This document shows, piece by piece, positions 34,536 through 43,394 of a DNA stretch of 64,000 nucleotides. The stretch is from GCA-002050365 sp038235165 (GTDB taxonomy: Bacteria > Acidobacteriota > Blastocatellia > Pyrinomonadales > Pyrinomonadaceae): the NCBI GenBank assembly GCA_038235165.1, contig JBBSUG010000022.1, forward strand, positions 1-64,000, read 5' to 3'. The notes beneath the pieces were generated by a model. It was not told where the DNA came from. It worked only from the letters and a program-made list of their open reading frames with translations, and did no database searches. Within the stretch, counting starts at the first letter, position 1. The number at the start of each line of letters is the position of its first letter. Position numbers and translations under genes: made by a program.

Positions 34536-37500
34536 ATGTTCAAACTTCAGCGTCTCGAAATCACCGGCTTCAAATCATTTGCCGACTATACCGAAATAGT
34601 TTTCACGGGCAGCGGAATCACCGCCGTTGTCGGTCCGAACGGCTGCGGAAAATCAAATGTGAGCGATTCTATCGCCTGGGTTTTGGGCGAACAGCGTGCC
34701 AAATCGCTACGCGGCGAAGAGATGAAGGATGTCGTTTTTCAAGGCACGAGCAAACGCAAACCGTCAGGAATGGCAGAGGTCGTGCTGCATCTGGTCCGCG
34801 ACGACGAAATGCTTTTTGAAACCGATGAAAATGAACTCGGCGATATTGACGCGGCACTCAGCGGCATTGACGAAAAAGCGGTTGACCTTAACGAATTCGA
34901 AGCGCAGGAAGAGGTCGGCGGCGAAGAACCTGAAACCTTAAGCCTTGAACCTGAAACCGCAAGGGCGGCGCAAGTCGGTTCGATTCAGACGGTTCAAACA
35001 AAAATCAAAACGAAAAGACACTGGAAACCGCGCAGTTTCGCGCTCGAATATGCGCCGGGTGAAGCCGTTTCCGTCACACGGCGGCTTTATCTTTCAGGCG
35101 AAAGCGAATATCAGCTTAACGGCAAAACGTGTCGTTTGCGCGACATTCAGGACTTATTTGCCGGAACAGGGCTGTCCGGCGGGCATTACGCGCTGATCGA
35201 ACAGGGAAAAATCGGGCAGATTTTGTCTTCCAAACCTTCGGACCGGCGAAACTTAATCGAAGAAGCCGCCGGAATTTCAAAATTCCGCACCCGCCAACGC
35301 GCCGCCGAAGTTCGTCTCGAATCAGCTAAAGGAAATCTCAGCCGCATCTCGGACATCGTTTCGGAAATTGACAAACAGGCGAACAGTTTGCGCCGCCAAG
35401 CTGCGAAAACGAGCCGCTATAAAACTTTGCGCGAAGAATTTCGTGAACTTCTGCGCCAAACATTCACCGCCGAAGGCAGCCACTTATCCGATTTGACCGA
35501 TGAACTGGAAACACGGCTCGATGCGGCAATCACGGCGGAACGCAAAGTTTTTGCCGCCGTCGCCGAAAAAGAGGAAGCGTTTCGTGAAGCGACCGGCAAA
35601 GCGCGTGAAACGGAAGAGAATCTGTCAACAATGCGCGCCGCTCATTCGGAAAATGTGTTACAGCGTGACCGCAATTTGCGTGAACAGCGGTATCAGCAAG
35701 AGCAGATTGACGCTTTAAACGTCCGTTCCGCCGCACTTACAAGCGAAATCGAAGCGGACGACGAGCGGCGCAAACTGTTGACATCGGAAATCGAGCGTTT
35801 GCAAAAAGATGAACGGTTGGAACGCGCCGAAGCCGAAAAAGCCGAAATTTCTCTGCGCGAAGTAGAAAGTGCGTATCAGAAAAACGTTGCCGGTCTGCGC
35901 GAAATCGAAAACGAACTCGAAGCCGAACGCCGCGAATTGACGGCGCACACGGCGGCGGTCGAACGGTTCGCCGAAATCCGGCGGCAGCTGGAAAATACGA
36001 CTGAGCGTTTGCGCGAACGTCTCGAAGGCTTACAGCGGGAAGGTATTCGCGCCGCCGAAACGCAAGCCGAACACACCGGCGAGGCTGAAGTGTTACGGGA
36101 AAATCTCAACGCAGAACGCAGTAAATTAGCCGAACTGCACGCTGAAAAAAAGAATTTGTTATCTGCATCAGCCGAAGCCCGAACCGTTTTACAAAATTTA
36201 GAAAAAAAGCTGAAAAATGTGCGCGAAGAATTTTCCCGTACCAAACACCGGCTTGAAACATTGCGGGAACTCGAAGAAAAACGCACGATTTATGCGCCGT
36301 CGGTACAGAAAATTTTCGCCGCGCAGGACAAAATCGGCGTGAAATTTTCCGGCACATTAGCTGACAAATTTCGCGTCGAAGAAAAAGCGGAAAGAGCGAT
36401 TGAAAGCCTTTTTGCCAATTTTTTGCAAACTGTTCTGGTCGAAAACGAGACGGACGCGCAAAAAACGGTTGAATTTTTGAGCAAAAACAACGTCGGAAGA
36501 ATCGCCGTTTTGGTGATTCCGAAGTCCATTATCCAAAGCTCAAAATCCAAAGAGAACATTGTCGGGGAAGAACTTTTAATTGCAGACTCCATCGGCGTTT
36601 CAGGCGATTTTGCCAAAGTCTTGCGCGAGGTTTTTCCGCGAGAGATGGCGGCGAAAATTGTCGAGGATTTTGATTACAAAAAGGGCGACGAAACTTTTGC
36701 GACCTTTGACGGGGATTTGAACGTCGGCGGAAAACTTTTTATCAGCGGAAAAGCAAATGCCAACGAGAAAAACACTTCACTGCTGGCGTTCAAACGCGAA
36801 CTGCGCGAACTCGAATCTACCAACGAAAAATTAAAGGCGGAAGTCGCCGCAGCGGAAACGGAAACCGACCGGGCGCGGGCGCATTTGTTCGAAAAAGAAA
36901 ATCAAATCGTCGATTTACAGTCGCTGATCGTCAAAGTCGAGCGTGAATTGCTGTCATTGGAAATTCGCGAGAAAACAATGAAACAGGACATCGAACGCGC
37001 CGAACGCCACAAAAAAGTTGTCGCGGAAGAAACCGGGCAAATCGAACGCGAACTGACGGCGAACATCGAAAAACAAAAGGACGCGGCGACCAATGCTGAT
37101 AAAGCGCAGTCGGCACGAAAACTTTCGACGGAAAAATCGGCGGACATCGCCCGAAAATTGAATGAAGCGCGAGCAAAAAATGATGCTGAAAACACGGTTC
37201 TTAATCAAAAACGAACCGCCGCCGCCACTTCCGGCGAACGCCGCCGCGCCGCACAGAATTCGCTTCGCCGGGTGGAAAACGATTTGAAGGAAGCCGCCGC
37301 CAGAATCGCCAAACAAAATCTGGAAATTTTGGAAACGAACGGCAGACAAAAGGTTTTGACCGAATCGCTGACGGAAATCCGGCGCAAAGTCGCCGCCGCC
37401 GAAAACGAACAAGAAAGTGAGCGGGACGAACTTAAGGCGGCGACCACGCATCTAAAATTTGCGCGTGAATCAGCGGACACAATGAGCGCGGAACTCGCGG

Positions 37501-38312
37501 AACTCAACAAAAAATCCGCCGAAGCCCGCAACGAACGCGCCGCCTTGGAAATAAGACAAGCCGAAACGATTACGAAACTGCGAAATTTGAACGAAAAATG
37601 TTCGCAGGATTTAAATTCGTCGCTGATTGAATTAATTGAAAAAACGAAAATTGATACTGATTTCGATTTTGAAAAAGCGCGAACAGAAGTCGAAGATTTG
37701 CGCGAAAAGCTCGACAATTTCGGTGCGATCAATATGCTCGCGCTCGAAGAATTGGCGGAAACCGAAGAGCGATTTTTATTTTTGACGACGCAGCGGCAGG
37801 ACATCGTTGACAGCATCAATGCGGCGGAAGCGGCTCTGCGCGAAATAAAAGAGCGGTCGCGCGAAAGATTTAAAGATGCGTTTGCTAAGATAAATCACAA
37901 TTTCACCGAGTTTTTTAGTGAACTTTTCGGCGGCGGACGCGGTGAAATGAGTTTGCTCGAATCCGCTGATGTACTGGAAGCCGGAATTGAAATCGTCGCC
38001 CAGCCGCCGGGTAAACGTCTGCAAAATTTAATGTTACTGTCGGGCGGCGAAAAAGCGATGACGGCGATTGCGCTCGTGTTGGCGATTTTTCGCTATCGTC
38101 CCGCGCCGTTTTGTTTGTTGGACGAAGTTGACGCACCGCTCGACGAAGCAAACGTCACAAGGTTTGTTGACAAAGTTGCGGAAATGTCTGAAAAGACACA
38201 GTTTATCGTCATCACGCACAACAAACGAACGATGGAAGCGGCGAAGGCTTTATACGGCGTGACGATGCAGGAAGCCGGAGTTTCAAAGGTGGTTTCGGTC
38301 AGATTTGAATAA
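34536..38312 (+). CDS. smc: Chromosome segregation ATPase SMC, with head insertion
   Basis: This is a 1258-residue SMC ATPase that with ScpA/ScpB organises the chromosome. The head has GPNGCGKSNVSDSIAWVLGEQ (Walker A, residues 33-40). The C-terminal head has LLSGGEKAMTAIALVLAIF (signature), FCLLDEVDAPLDEANV (Walker B) and ITHNKRTME (H-loop). Two long coiled coils flank a hinge at about 585-725 (GRIAVLVIPKS). Residues about 88-165, between VVLHLVRDD and SFALEYAP, are an acidic insertion absent from typical SMC. It includes an EPETLSLEPET segment encoded by repetitive DNA. A second repeat-like stretch sits in the hinge (QSSKSKENIVG). Core motifs are intact, so the gene should work. Confidence 0.95.
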   Translation: MFKLQRLEITGFKSFADYTEIVFTGSGITAVVGPNGCGKSNVSDSIAWVLGEQRAKSLRGEEMKDVVFQGTSKRKPSGMAEVVLHLVRDDEMLFETDENELGDIDAALSGIDEKAVDLNEFEAQEEVGGEEPETLSLEPETARAAQVGSIQTVQTKIKTKRHWKPRSFALEYAPGEAVSVTRRLYLSGESEYQLNGKTCRLRDIQDLFAGTGLSGGHYALIEQGKIGQILSSKPSDRRNLIEEAAGISKFRTRQRAAEVRLESAKGNLSRISDIVSEIDKQANSLRRQAAKTSRYKTLREEFRELLRQTFTAEGSHLSDLTDELETRLDAAITAERKVFAAVAEKEEAFREATGKARETEENLSTMRAAHSENVLQRDRNLREQRYQQEQIDALNVRSAALTSEIEADDERRKLLTSEIERLQKDERLERAEAEKAEISLREVESAYQKNVAGLREIENELEAERRELTAHTAAVERFAEIRRQLENTTERLRERLEGLQREGIRAAETQAEHTGEAEVLRENLNAERSKLAELHAEKKNLLSASAEARTVLQNLEKKLKNVREEFSRTKHRLETLRELEEKRTIYAPSVQKIFAAQDKIGVKFSGTLADKFRVEEKAERAIESLFANFLQTVLVENETDAQKTVEFLSKNNVGRIAVLVIPKSIIQSSKSKENIVGEELLIADSIGVSGDFAKVLREVFPREMAAKIVEDFDYKKGDETFATFDGDLNVGGKLFISGKANANEKNTSLLAFKRELRELESTNEKLKAEVAAAETETDRARAHLFEKENQIVDLQSLIVKVERELLSLEIREKTMKQDIERAERHKKVVAEETGQIERELTANIEKQKDAATNADKAQSARKLSTEKSADIARKLNEARAKNDAENTVLNQKRTAAATSGERRRAAQNSLRRVENDLKEAAARIAKQNLEILETNGRQKVLTESLTEIRRKVAAAENEQESERDELKAATTHLKFARESADTMSAELAELNKKSAEARNERAALEIRQAETITKLRNLNEKCSQDLNSSLIELIEKTKIDTDFDFEKARTEVEDLREKLDNFGAINMLALEELAETEERFLFLTTQRQDIVDSINAAEAALREIKERSRERFKDAFAKINHNFTEFFSELFGGGRGEMSLLESADVLEAGIEIVAQPPGKRLQNLMLLSGGEKAMTAIALVLAIFRYRPAPFCLLDEVDAPLDEANVTRFVDKVAEMSEKTQFIVITHNKRTMEAAKALYGVTMQEAGVSKVVSVRFE

Positions 38313-38330
38313 TTTTTTTGATAACGATTT

Positions 38331-39167
38331 ATGGAAAATATCAGAATTACATTTTTTTTTACGATTCTAATTTCGGCATTAACAATGTCCGTTTTCGCCC
38401 AAACTAAAAAGCGGGATTCTGTCAAAAAGACACCAAAGCCGACCGCTACCGCGCAGCCGGATGAGAAAGAAGTTCAGCCCGATGTCATCAGCGAACCGAA
38501 AATTTCTGGCAAAAAGAATGAGCGACCGACCGGCGGCAATGATAAAAGCAGTATCACGGCTAAAAGTTCAGCAGAAAATACGCCGGTTTATATTTACGAA
38601 TTTTCGCAGCCGAATTTTACGGTTTCAAACATTTCCATCGAACTCGACGAAAACGGGAAGGGCAACATCTCATTCACGAAGCAGAGTTTTAGCGACAGCG
38701 TTTCAGACCCGGTTAATCTTTCGGCGGAAAGTGCGGAAAAATTAAAAACACTTTGGCAAAATTTGAACTTTCTCGATTCCACCGAAAATTATCAGTATGA
38801 AAAAGATTATTCTCATCTCGGCAATATGAAGTTCACGATGAAAAAGGGCGGGCGTGAACGAACCGCCGCGTTTAATTGGACTGACAATAAAGATGCCAAA
38901 GCCTTGGCGGACGAATATCGCAAGATCGCCAATCAATATATTTGGCTGTTTGATTTTGGAGTGGCGCGTGAAAATCAGCCGCTGGAAACCCCGCGATTGA
39001 TGGATTCGCTTGATTCTTTGATCAGACGTAATGAAATAAACGATGTTGGTCAGCTGATTCCTTACTTGAAAACGCTAGCCGACGACGAACGCATTCCGCT
39101 GATTTCCCGAAATCACGCGACCCGTCTGGTTCAGCAGTTTGAGAAACAAACGGCGAAAAAATTGTAA
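38331..39167 (+). CDS. Secreted protein of unknown function
   Basis: This is a 278-residue protein that I cannot assign. A signal peptide (FFFTILISALTMSVFA) is followed by a Lys/Pro-rich spacer (residues 30-85). The folded part has NFTVSNISIELDENGKGNIS, then KKGGRERTAAFNWTDNKDAK and IANQYIWLFDFGVARENQPL. The pattern suggests a small beta domain plus helices, perhaps related to uncharacterised acidobacterial exported proteins. It begins 19 bp after smc and may be cotranscribed. Confidence 0.7.
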   Translation: MENIRITFFFTILISALTMSVFAQTKKRDSVKKTPKPTATAQPDEKEVQPDVISEPKISGKKNERPTGGNDKSSITAKSSAENTPVYIYEFSQPNFTVSNISIELDENGKGNISFTKQSFSDSVSDPVNLSAESAEKLKTLWQNLNFLDSTENYQYEKDYSHLGNMKFTMKKGGRERTAAFNWTDNKDAKALADEYRKIANQYIWLFDFGVARENQPLETPRLMDSLDSLIRRNEINDVGQLIPYLKTLADDERIPLISRNHATRLVQQFEKQTAKKL

Positions 39168-39208
39168 CGCGGCATTTTGAAATATCAATAACATCTTTAA
39201 GTTGAGAG

Positions 39209-40009
39209 CTAAGAACGGGATTTATTGTTTAATTGATAGAAAAATTCACCGACCGAATGTGCTTTCGGTGAAATTGACTGCATCATAAAACCCGCCAACC
39301 CAAAAAATAAAGCGGCTAAGATTGCCGGAAGCAAAGTTTTTTTGACGGCAGTTTCCAACCAGTAGCGCGGTTCTATTTTTTTCACGCGGTTGTATAAACC
39401 CGTGATTAAAACCCCGTCAACCAAAATTTCCGCCAACAGAATCGGTGCAATCCAGATAACGTAAAAGGTAGCGAGCAGTCCGCCGATGACGGCAACGACG
39501 GCAAGAATAATTAATCCTATTTCTTCCAAGTCAAAATCAAAACCAACACCGTCTAAAAGAGAACTTCCGCCGGCATCTGAAGAAATGCCGGTTCCCCAAC
39601 TTCCGCCGCTTCCCGCGCCGCTGAAATCACCACCGCCGCCGAATTCAAACGCTCCGCCGCCGTTATTTGTCGAAGAAGAGCCTTGAGCAGAATTGTTTGA
39701 TGAGGGAATCGGTAAATCGCCTAAATCGAAGTTGTCAAAACTGCCGTCTGTTCTCGAATGTGGATTTTGCAGCCATAGCCAAAGGCGCAATAATAGCAGA
39801 AAAACGCAGTAAGCGGCGGCGATACAGACCGGATAGCGCAGTGCCATCGAAGAAAAGCCCGCGTGCAGCAATATAAACGATGTTAGAAAGCCGGTCAATA
39901 AGGTGAACAGAAGAATCGCCGAAATTTCCAAACGCGGAAAACTGTCACGCAGCAGTTGTTGTTTAATTTCTTCGACCCTTTGCTCTCTATTCTTAGCTAA
40001 TTTTTTCAT
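39209..40009 (-). CDS. Polytopic membrane protein with Gly/Ser-rich loop
   Basis: This is a 266-residue protein of unknown function. Two TM helices lie near the N-terminus (ILLFTLLTGFLTSFILLHAG; YPVCIAAAYCVFLLLLRLWL). A Gly/Ser-rich segment (GGGGDFSGAGSGGSWGTG, about 120-145) follows. Two or three more TM helices come after it (LIILAVVAVIGGLLATFYVI; TLLPAILAALFFGLAGFMM). The Gly-rich motif resembles the low-complexity tails of TPM-domain proteins, but no TPM fold is visible. It is convergent with the 38331 gene. Confidence 0.7.
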   Translation of the reverse strand: MKKLAKNREQRVEEIKQQLLRDSFPRLEISAILLFTLLTGFLTSFILLHAGFSSMALRYPVCIAAAYCVFLLLLRLWLWLQNPHSRTDGSFDNFDLGDLPIPSSNNSAQGSSSTNNGGGAFEFGGGGDFSGAGSGGSWGTGISSDAGGSSLLDGVGFDFDLEEIGLIILAVVAVIGGLLATFYVIWIAPILLAEILVDGVLITGLYNRVKKIEPRYWLETAVKKTLLPAILAALFFGLAGFMMQSISPKAHSVGEFFYQLNNKSRS

Positions 40010-40054
40010 ACAAAAGCATCTACGAACCGGTCTCGAAATTTGTTTGACGTAATT

Positions 40055-41623
40055 TTACTTTCGGCGAAGATTCTTAATACGTTTCAGCAATTGCGGCGCG
40101 AGTTTTGCAGTTTGGAGAAGCGAACCGGACGCGAAATATCTGGCGAAGCCTTTGAAAGTTTCGACTGCCTCCGCGCCGTAAGGCATCCACCACGCGTTCG
40201 GTAAAAGCGCGATTTTGTTGATGTGAATGTGCTGCGGCTGGACGAGTTCCATTAAACCTTCCACGCCGTGCGTTCTGCCATTTCCCGAATTTTTGAAGCC
40301 TCCCCACGGCGTTTGACCGATGCCGTGCGTGTATAAAACTTCGTTGACGCAGACCGTTCCGGCTTCGATTTGTTCGGCGACGCGCGTTCCTTTTTGCAAA
40401 TCCCGCGTCCAGACGCTCGCCGTCAGACCGAATTCCGAATCATTCGCCAACTTTATCGCTTCTTCTTCGGTTTTGAAAGTGGCAATCGGAAGTGTCGGAC
40501 CAAAAGTTTCCTCGCGCATCGCCCGCATCGAATTGTTTGCGCCGGAAATCACCGTCGGCTCGAAAAACAAGTTTTTTGAATTACCGCCGGTTAAAACTTT
40601 TGCACCGTCGTTTTCAAAACTTGCGACGTGATCGGCGACGATTTTCAGCTGCTTTTCCGAAGACATCGCGCCGATGTCGTTTGATTGATCGCTGCCTGCA
40701 CCTTGTTTTAGTTTTCGGGTTTTCTCAACGATGCGGCGCGTTAATTCGGCGGCGACCGACTCTTCGACATACAATCTTTCGACTGACGAACACGACTGCC
40801 CGGAATTGCAGAACGCGCCCCACACCGCACCGTCCGCCGCGAGTTCGAGATTTGCATCTTTGAAAACGACCATCGCGTCTTTGCCGCCTAATTCCAACAC
40901 GACCGACGTTAAATTTTTCGCAGCGGCGGCGGCAATTTTTTTGCCTGTCGCCACGCTGCCCGTGAACATTATTTTGTCAGGCGCGGCTTCGACGAGTGCC
41001 GCGCCGGTGCGTCCGTCGCCGGTGATTATTTGGACGACGTTTTCGGGAAGACCGGCTTTTTCAAAAATCTCACCGATTTTCAACCCGATCAGCGGCGTGA
41101 GTTCCGAAGGCTTCAAAACGACCGTATTTCCCGCCATCAAAGCCATTACGACTTCGCCCAAAGGAATCGAAAACGGATAATTCCACGCCGGAATAATCCC
41201 GACCGCGCCCAACGGCTGATAGACGATTTTCGACGTGCGCCCCAGCAATCCGTAAAGCCCGATGTTAATTTTGCGCGGCTTTAATAATTTTTCGGCGTTC
41301 TTGGCGAAATACTGCATCAAGTCTAAAACCGGCGCGATTTCCATCGAGAGCGATTCGGCAATCGGTTTGCCCGATTCGTTCGAGATCAAAAGCGCGATTT
41401 CGTCGAGTTCGTCCAAAATAATTTCACGCGCCTTCATTACAAACTTTTTGCGCGTCGCAAACGAAGTTTCGCGCCACTTCTTAAATGCCTGCCGCGAATT
41501 GGCGACGGCGATCTCGACCTCGGCGGCGGAAGTATTTTCGACTCTGCCGAACTCCGCGCCGGTCGCCGGATTATAGGAAATTATTTCGTTTTCAGTTTTT
41601 GGAAATGAAAGAACTGCACTCAT
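40055..41623 (-). CDS. NAD(P)-dependent aldehyde dehydrogenase
   Basis: This is a 522-residue ALDH-superfamily enzyme that oxidises an aldehyde to the acid. It has the cofactor-site motif GNTVVLKPSELTPLIG, the general-base Glu in VVLELGGKDAMVVF, and the catalytic Cys in FCNSGQSCSSVERLYV. The structural motif EETFGPTLPI lies further on. The C-terminal 50 residues extend past the usual end (KLAPQLLKRIKNL). Succinate-semialdehyde and medium-chain aldehyde subfamilies are both possible. It is divergent from an Lrp regulator across 158 bp, which may control it. Confidence 0.9.
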   Translation of the reverse strand: MSAVLSFPKTENEIISYNPATGAEFGRVENTSAAEVEIAVANSRQAFKKWRETSFATRKKFVMKAREIILDELDEIALLISNESGKPIAESLSMEIAPVLDLMQYFAKNAEKLLKPRKINIGLYGLLGRTSKIVYQPLGAVGIIPAWNYPFSIPLGEVVMALMAGNTVVLKPSELTPLIGLKIGEIFEKAGLPENVVQIITGDGRTGAALVEAAPDKIMFTGSVATGKKIAAAAAKNLTSVVLELGGKDAMVVFKDANLELAADGAVWGAFCNSGQSCSSVERLYVEESVAAELTRRIVEKTRKLKQGAGSDQSNDIGAMSSEKQLKIVADHVASFENDGAKVLTGGNSKNLFFEPTVISGANNSMRAMREETFGPTLPIATFKTEEEAIKLANDSEFGLTASVWTRDLQKGTRVAEQIEAGTVCVNEVLYTHGIGQTPWGGFKNSGNGRTHGVEGLMELVQPQHIHINKIALLPNAWWMPYGAEAVETFKGFARYFASGSLLQTAKLAPQLLKRIKNLRRK

Positions 41624-41731
41624 ATTTTTGCTCCTTTTTCAAAATCATAGCTTATCTGCCGCCTTTTTAATAAACGAAAAGGTTTCATCTCGCTTCAGCG
41701 AAACTATTTCACTCAACAGTGTGATTTTTAC

Positions 41732-41760
41732 TTGACAGATGTTTTTCCGCATATTATTCT
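41732..41760 (+). promoter_or_regulatory. Sigma-70 promoter of the Lrp-family gene
   Basis: TTGACA (41732-41737), 17 bp, TATTCT (41755-41760). The -35 is perfect and the -10 matches four of six. The regulator start codon is 21 bp downstream, so the leader is very short. Confidence 0.65.
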
Positions 41761-41781
41761 AATTTTGATTGAAATAAACGA

Positions 41782-42279
41782 ATGATTGACGAAATTGATA
41801 AAAATATACTGAATATTATTCAGCAAGATGCGCGAATCAGCAACGCGGAAATTGCACGGAAAATTAATCTTGCGCCGTCGGCGACGCTCGAACGAATTCG
41901 CAAACTGGAAGAAAGTAAAGTAATTCGCGGTTATGCGGCGGAACTCGATGCGGCTCGGCTCGGTTTCGGATTGACGGCGTTTGTGGCGATTCGCACGAAG
42001 GATTGCAGTGACGAAGCCGACAAAGTTTTATCCGAAATCCCGGAAGTTCTGGAAGTTCACGACACCGCCGGCGACGACGATTATCTTTTAAAAGTCCGCG
42101 CGAAAGATGCCGAAGATTTAGCCAGAATACTGCGCGAAAAACTGAAAAGCGTGCCAAACGTAATTTCGACGCGCACGACCGTCGTTTTGAAAACGATCAA
42201 GGAAACAACCGCGCTGCCGATTGAACTAAAAGACAAGGCGGCAAAAATGAAAAAAAGTGCGAGAAAAAAATCTAAATGA
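41782..42279 (+). CDS. Lrp/AsnC-family transcriptional regulator
   Basis: This is a 165-residue regulator. The N-terminal HTH is IDKNILNIIQQDARISNAEI and ARKINLAPSATLERIRKLEE. The C-terminal RAM ligand-binding domain has GFGLTAFVAIRTKD, VLEVHDTAGDDDYLLKVRAK and NVISTRTTVVLKTIKETTAL. A Lys-rich tail (AAKMKKSARKKSK) is unusual and may help DNA contact. Lrp-family proteins sense amino acids and often control the adjacent gene. The overlapping downstream EamA exporter and the divergent ALDH are the natural targets. Confidence 0.92.
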   Translation: MIDEIDKNILNIIQQDARISNAEIARKINLAPSATLERIRKLEESKVIRGYAAELDAARLGFGLTAFVAIRTKDCSDEADKVLSEIPEVLEVHDTAGDDDYLLKVRAKDAEDLARILREKLKSVPNVISTRTTVVLKTIKETTALPIELKDKAAKMKKSARKKSK

Positions 42280-42293
42280 CAAGGGGTGAAATG

Positions 42294-43310
42294 ATGAATT
42301 CGGAAGTTAAAAATCAAACGGGGAAAAGCGGTTTAATAATATTAGTTGCGGCGTTTGCGGCAGTTTATATTTTTTGGGGTTCGACGTATTTAGCGATCAA
42401 ATACGCGATTGAAACTCTACCGACTTTTCTGATGGCAGGGATGCGTTTTTTCACGGCGGGCGCGATTTTGTTTGCGGCGGCACGATTTACAAAAGATTAC
42501 GAAACGCCGAAAGCGGCACATTGGAAAACGAGTTTCATTGTCGGGACGTTGCTTTTACTAGGCGGCAATGGCGGCGTGGTTTTCGCCGAACATTACATTT
42601 CTTCGAGTTTTGCGGCTTTACTGGTCGCCACCGAACCGTTCTGGATTGTTTTACTGAGTTGGCTGTGGCTGAAAAAATCGCGTCCGAACTTAAAGGTTGT
42701 CGCCGGGTTGACTTTAGGATTTCTCGGCGTTTGCCTGCTTGTCAGCGGACAACCCACCGACGGCTCAGGTGCTGCGGGCGGTACGATGCAGTTGATCGGC
42801 ACGATTGCCGTCGTCGCAGCGGCAATCTGCTGGGCGGTCGGTTCGATTTACGGACTGCGTTCGCCCGTGCCGAAATCGGCGATTTTGACTTCGGGAATGC
42901 AGATGCTCTGCGGCGGTTCGGTTTTGCTGGTCGCCAGTTTTGCGACGGGTGAAATGTCGAATTTTCATTTCGCCGAAGTTTCTCAAAATTCGTGGCTCGG
43001 TCTGGTTTATTTAATAATTTTCGGTTCGCTCATCGGCTTTACGGCTTACAGTTGGCTTCTGAAAAACGCCCAGCCCGCGATGGTTGCCACTTACGCCTAC
43101 GTCAATCCGGTGATCGCCGTTCTGCTCGGCTGGCTGATTGCGAACGAGTCTTTCACTACGCCGATGCTCGTCGGCGCAGGCATCATCGTCGGTTCGGTCG
43201 CGCTGATTACGTCACGCGATAAAACGGAAAATAATGCGGAAGAAGAGTGCGAAATACACCGATCAAATACGCCGACGGGAAACCGCAAAACTGCAACGGC
43301 TTCGGCTTAA
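42294..43310 (+). CDS. EamA/DMT-superfamily exporter
   Basis: This is a 338-residue inner-membrane protein with ten predicted TM helices in two EamA repeats (AVYIFWGSTYLAIKYAIETL at the start; GSLIGFTAYSWLLKNAQPAM and TYAYVNPVIAVLLGW in the second). Members export amino acids and metabolites such as threonine, cysteine or purines. The Lrp regulator immediately upstream suggests amino-acid efflux. AAGGGG at 42281-42286 places initiation at 42294; ATGs at 42276 (overlapping the lrp stop) and 42291 are alternatives. Confidence 0.9.
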   Translation: MNSEVKNQTGKSGLIILVAAFAAVYIFWGSTYLAIKYAIETLPTFLMAGMRFFTAGAILFAAARFTKDYETPKAAHWKTSFIVGTLLLLGGNGGVVFAEHYISSSFAALLVATEPFWIVLLSWLWLKKSRPNLKVVAGLTLGFLGVCLLVSGQPTDGSGAAGGTMQLIGTIAVVAAAICWAVGSIYGLRSPVPKSAILTSGMQMLCGGSVLLVASFATGEMSNFHFAEVSQNSWLGLVYLIIFGSLIGFTAYSWLLKNAQPAMVATYAYVNPVIAVLLGWLIANESFTTPMLVGAGIIVGSVALITSRDKTENNAEEECEIHRSNTPTGNRKTATASA

Positions 43311-43317
43311 TTCCCCC

Positions 43318-43383
43318 AATGCGGAAGCCCGCACGAAACAAGAGCTTGAGTATGCGCCCTTACTTCGTGCGGGCTTCTGCATT
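43318..43383. repeat. 20-bp inverted repeat between convergent genes
   Basis: AATGCGGAAGCCCGCACGAA (43318-43337) pairs with TTCGTGCGGGCTTCTGCATT (43364-43383) with one mismatch and a 26-nt loop. It fills the 84-bp gap between the EamA gene and the convergent kinase. GCAGAAGCCCGC followed by GTAAGGGCG (on the complement) resembles the tandem units at 48.9 kb, so the two may be one dispersed family. Confidence 0.7.
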
Positions 43384-43394
43384 AACTTATCATT

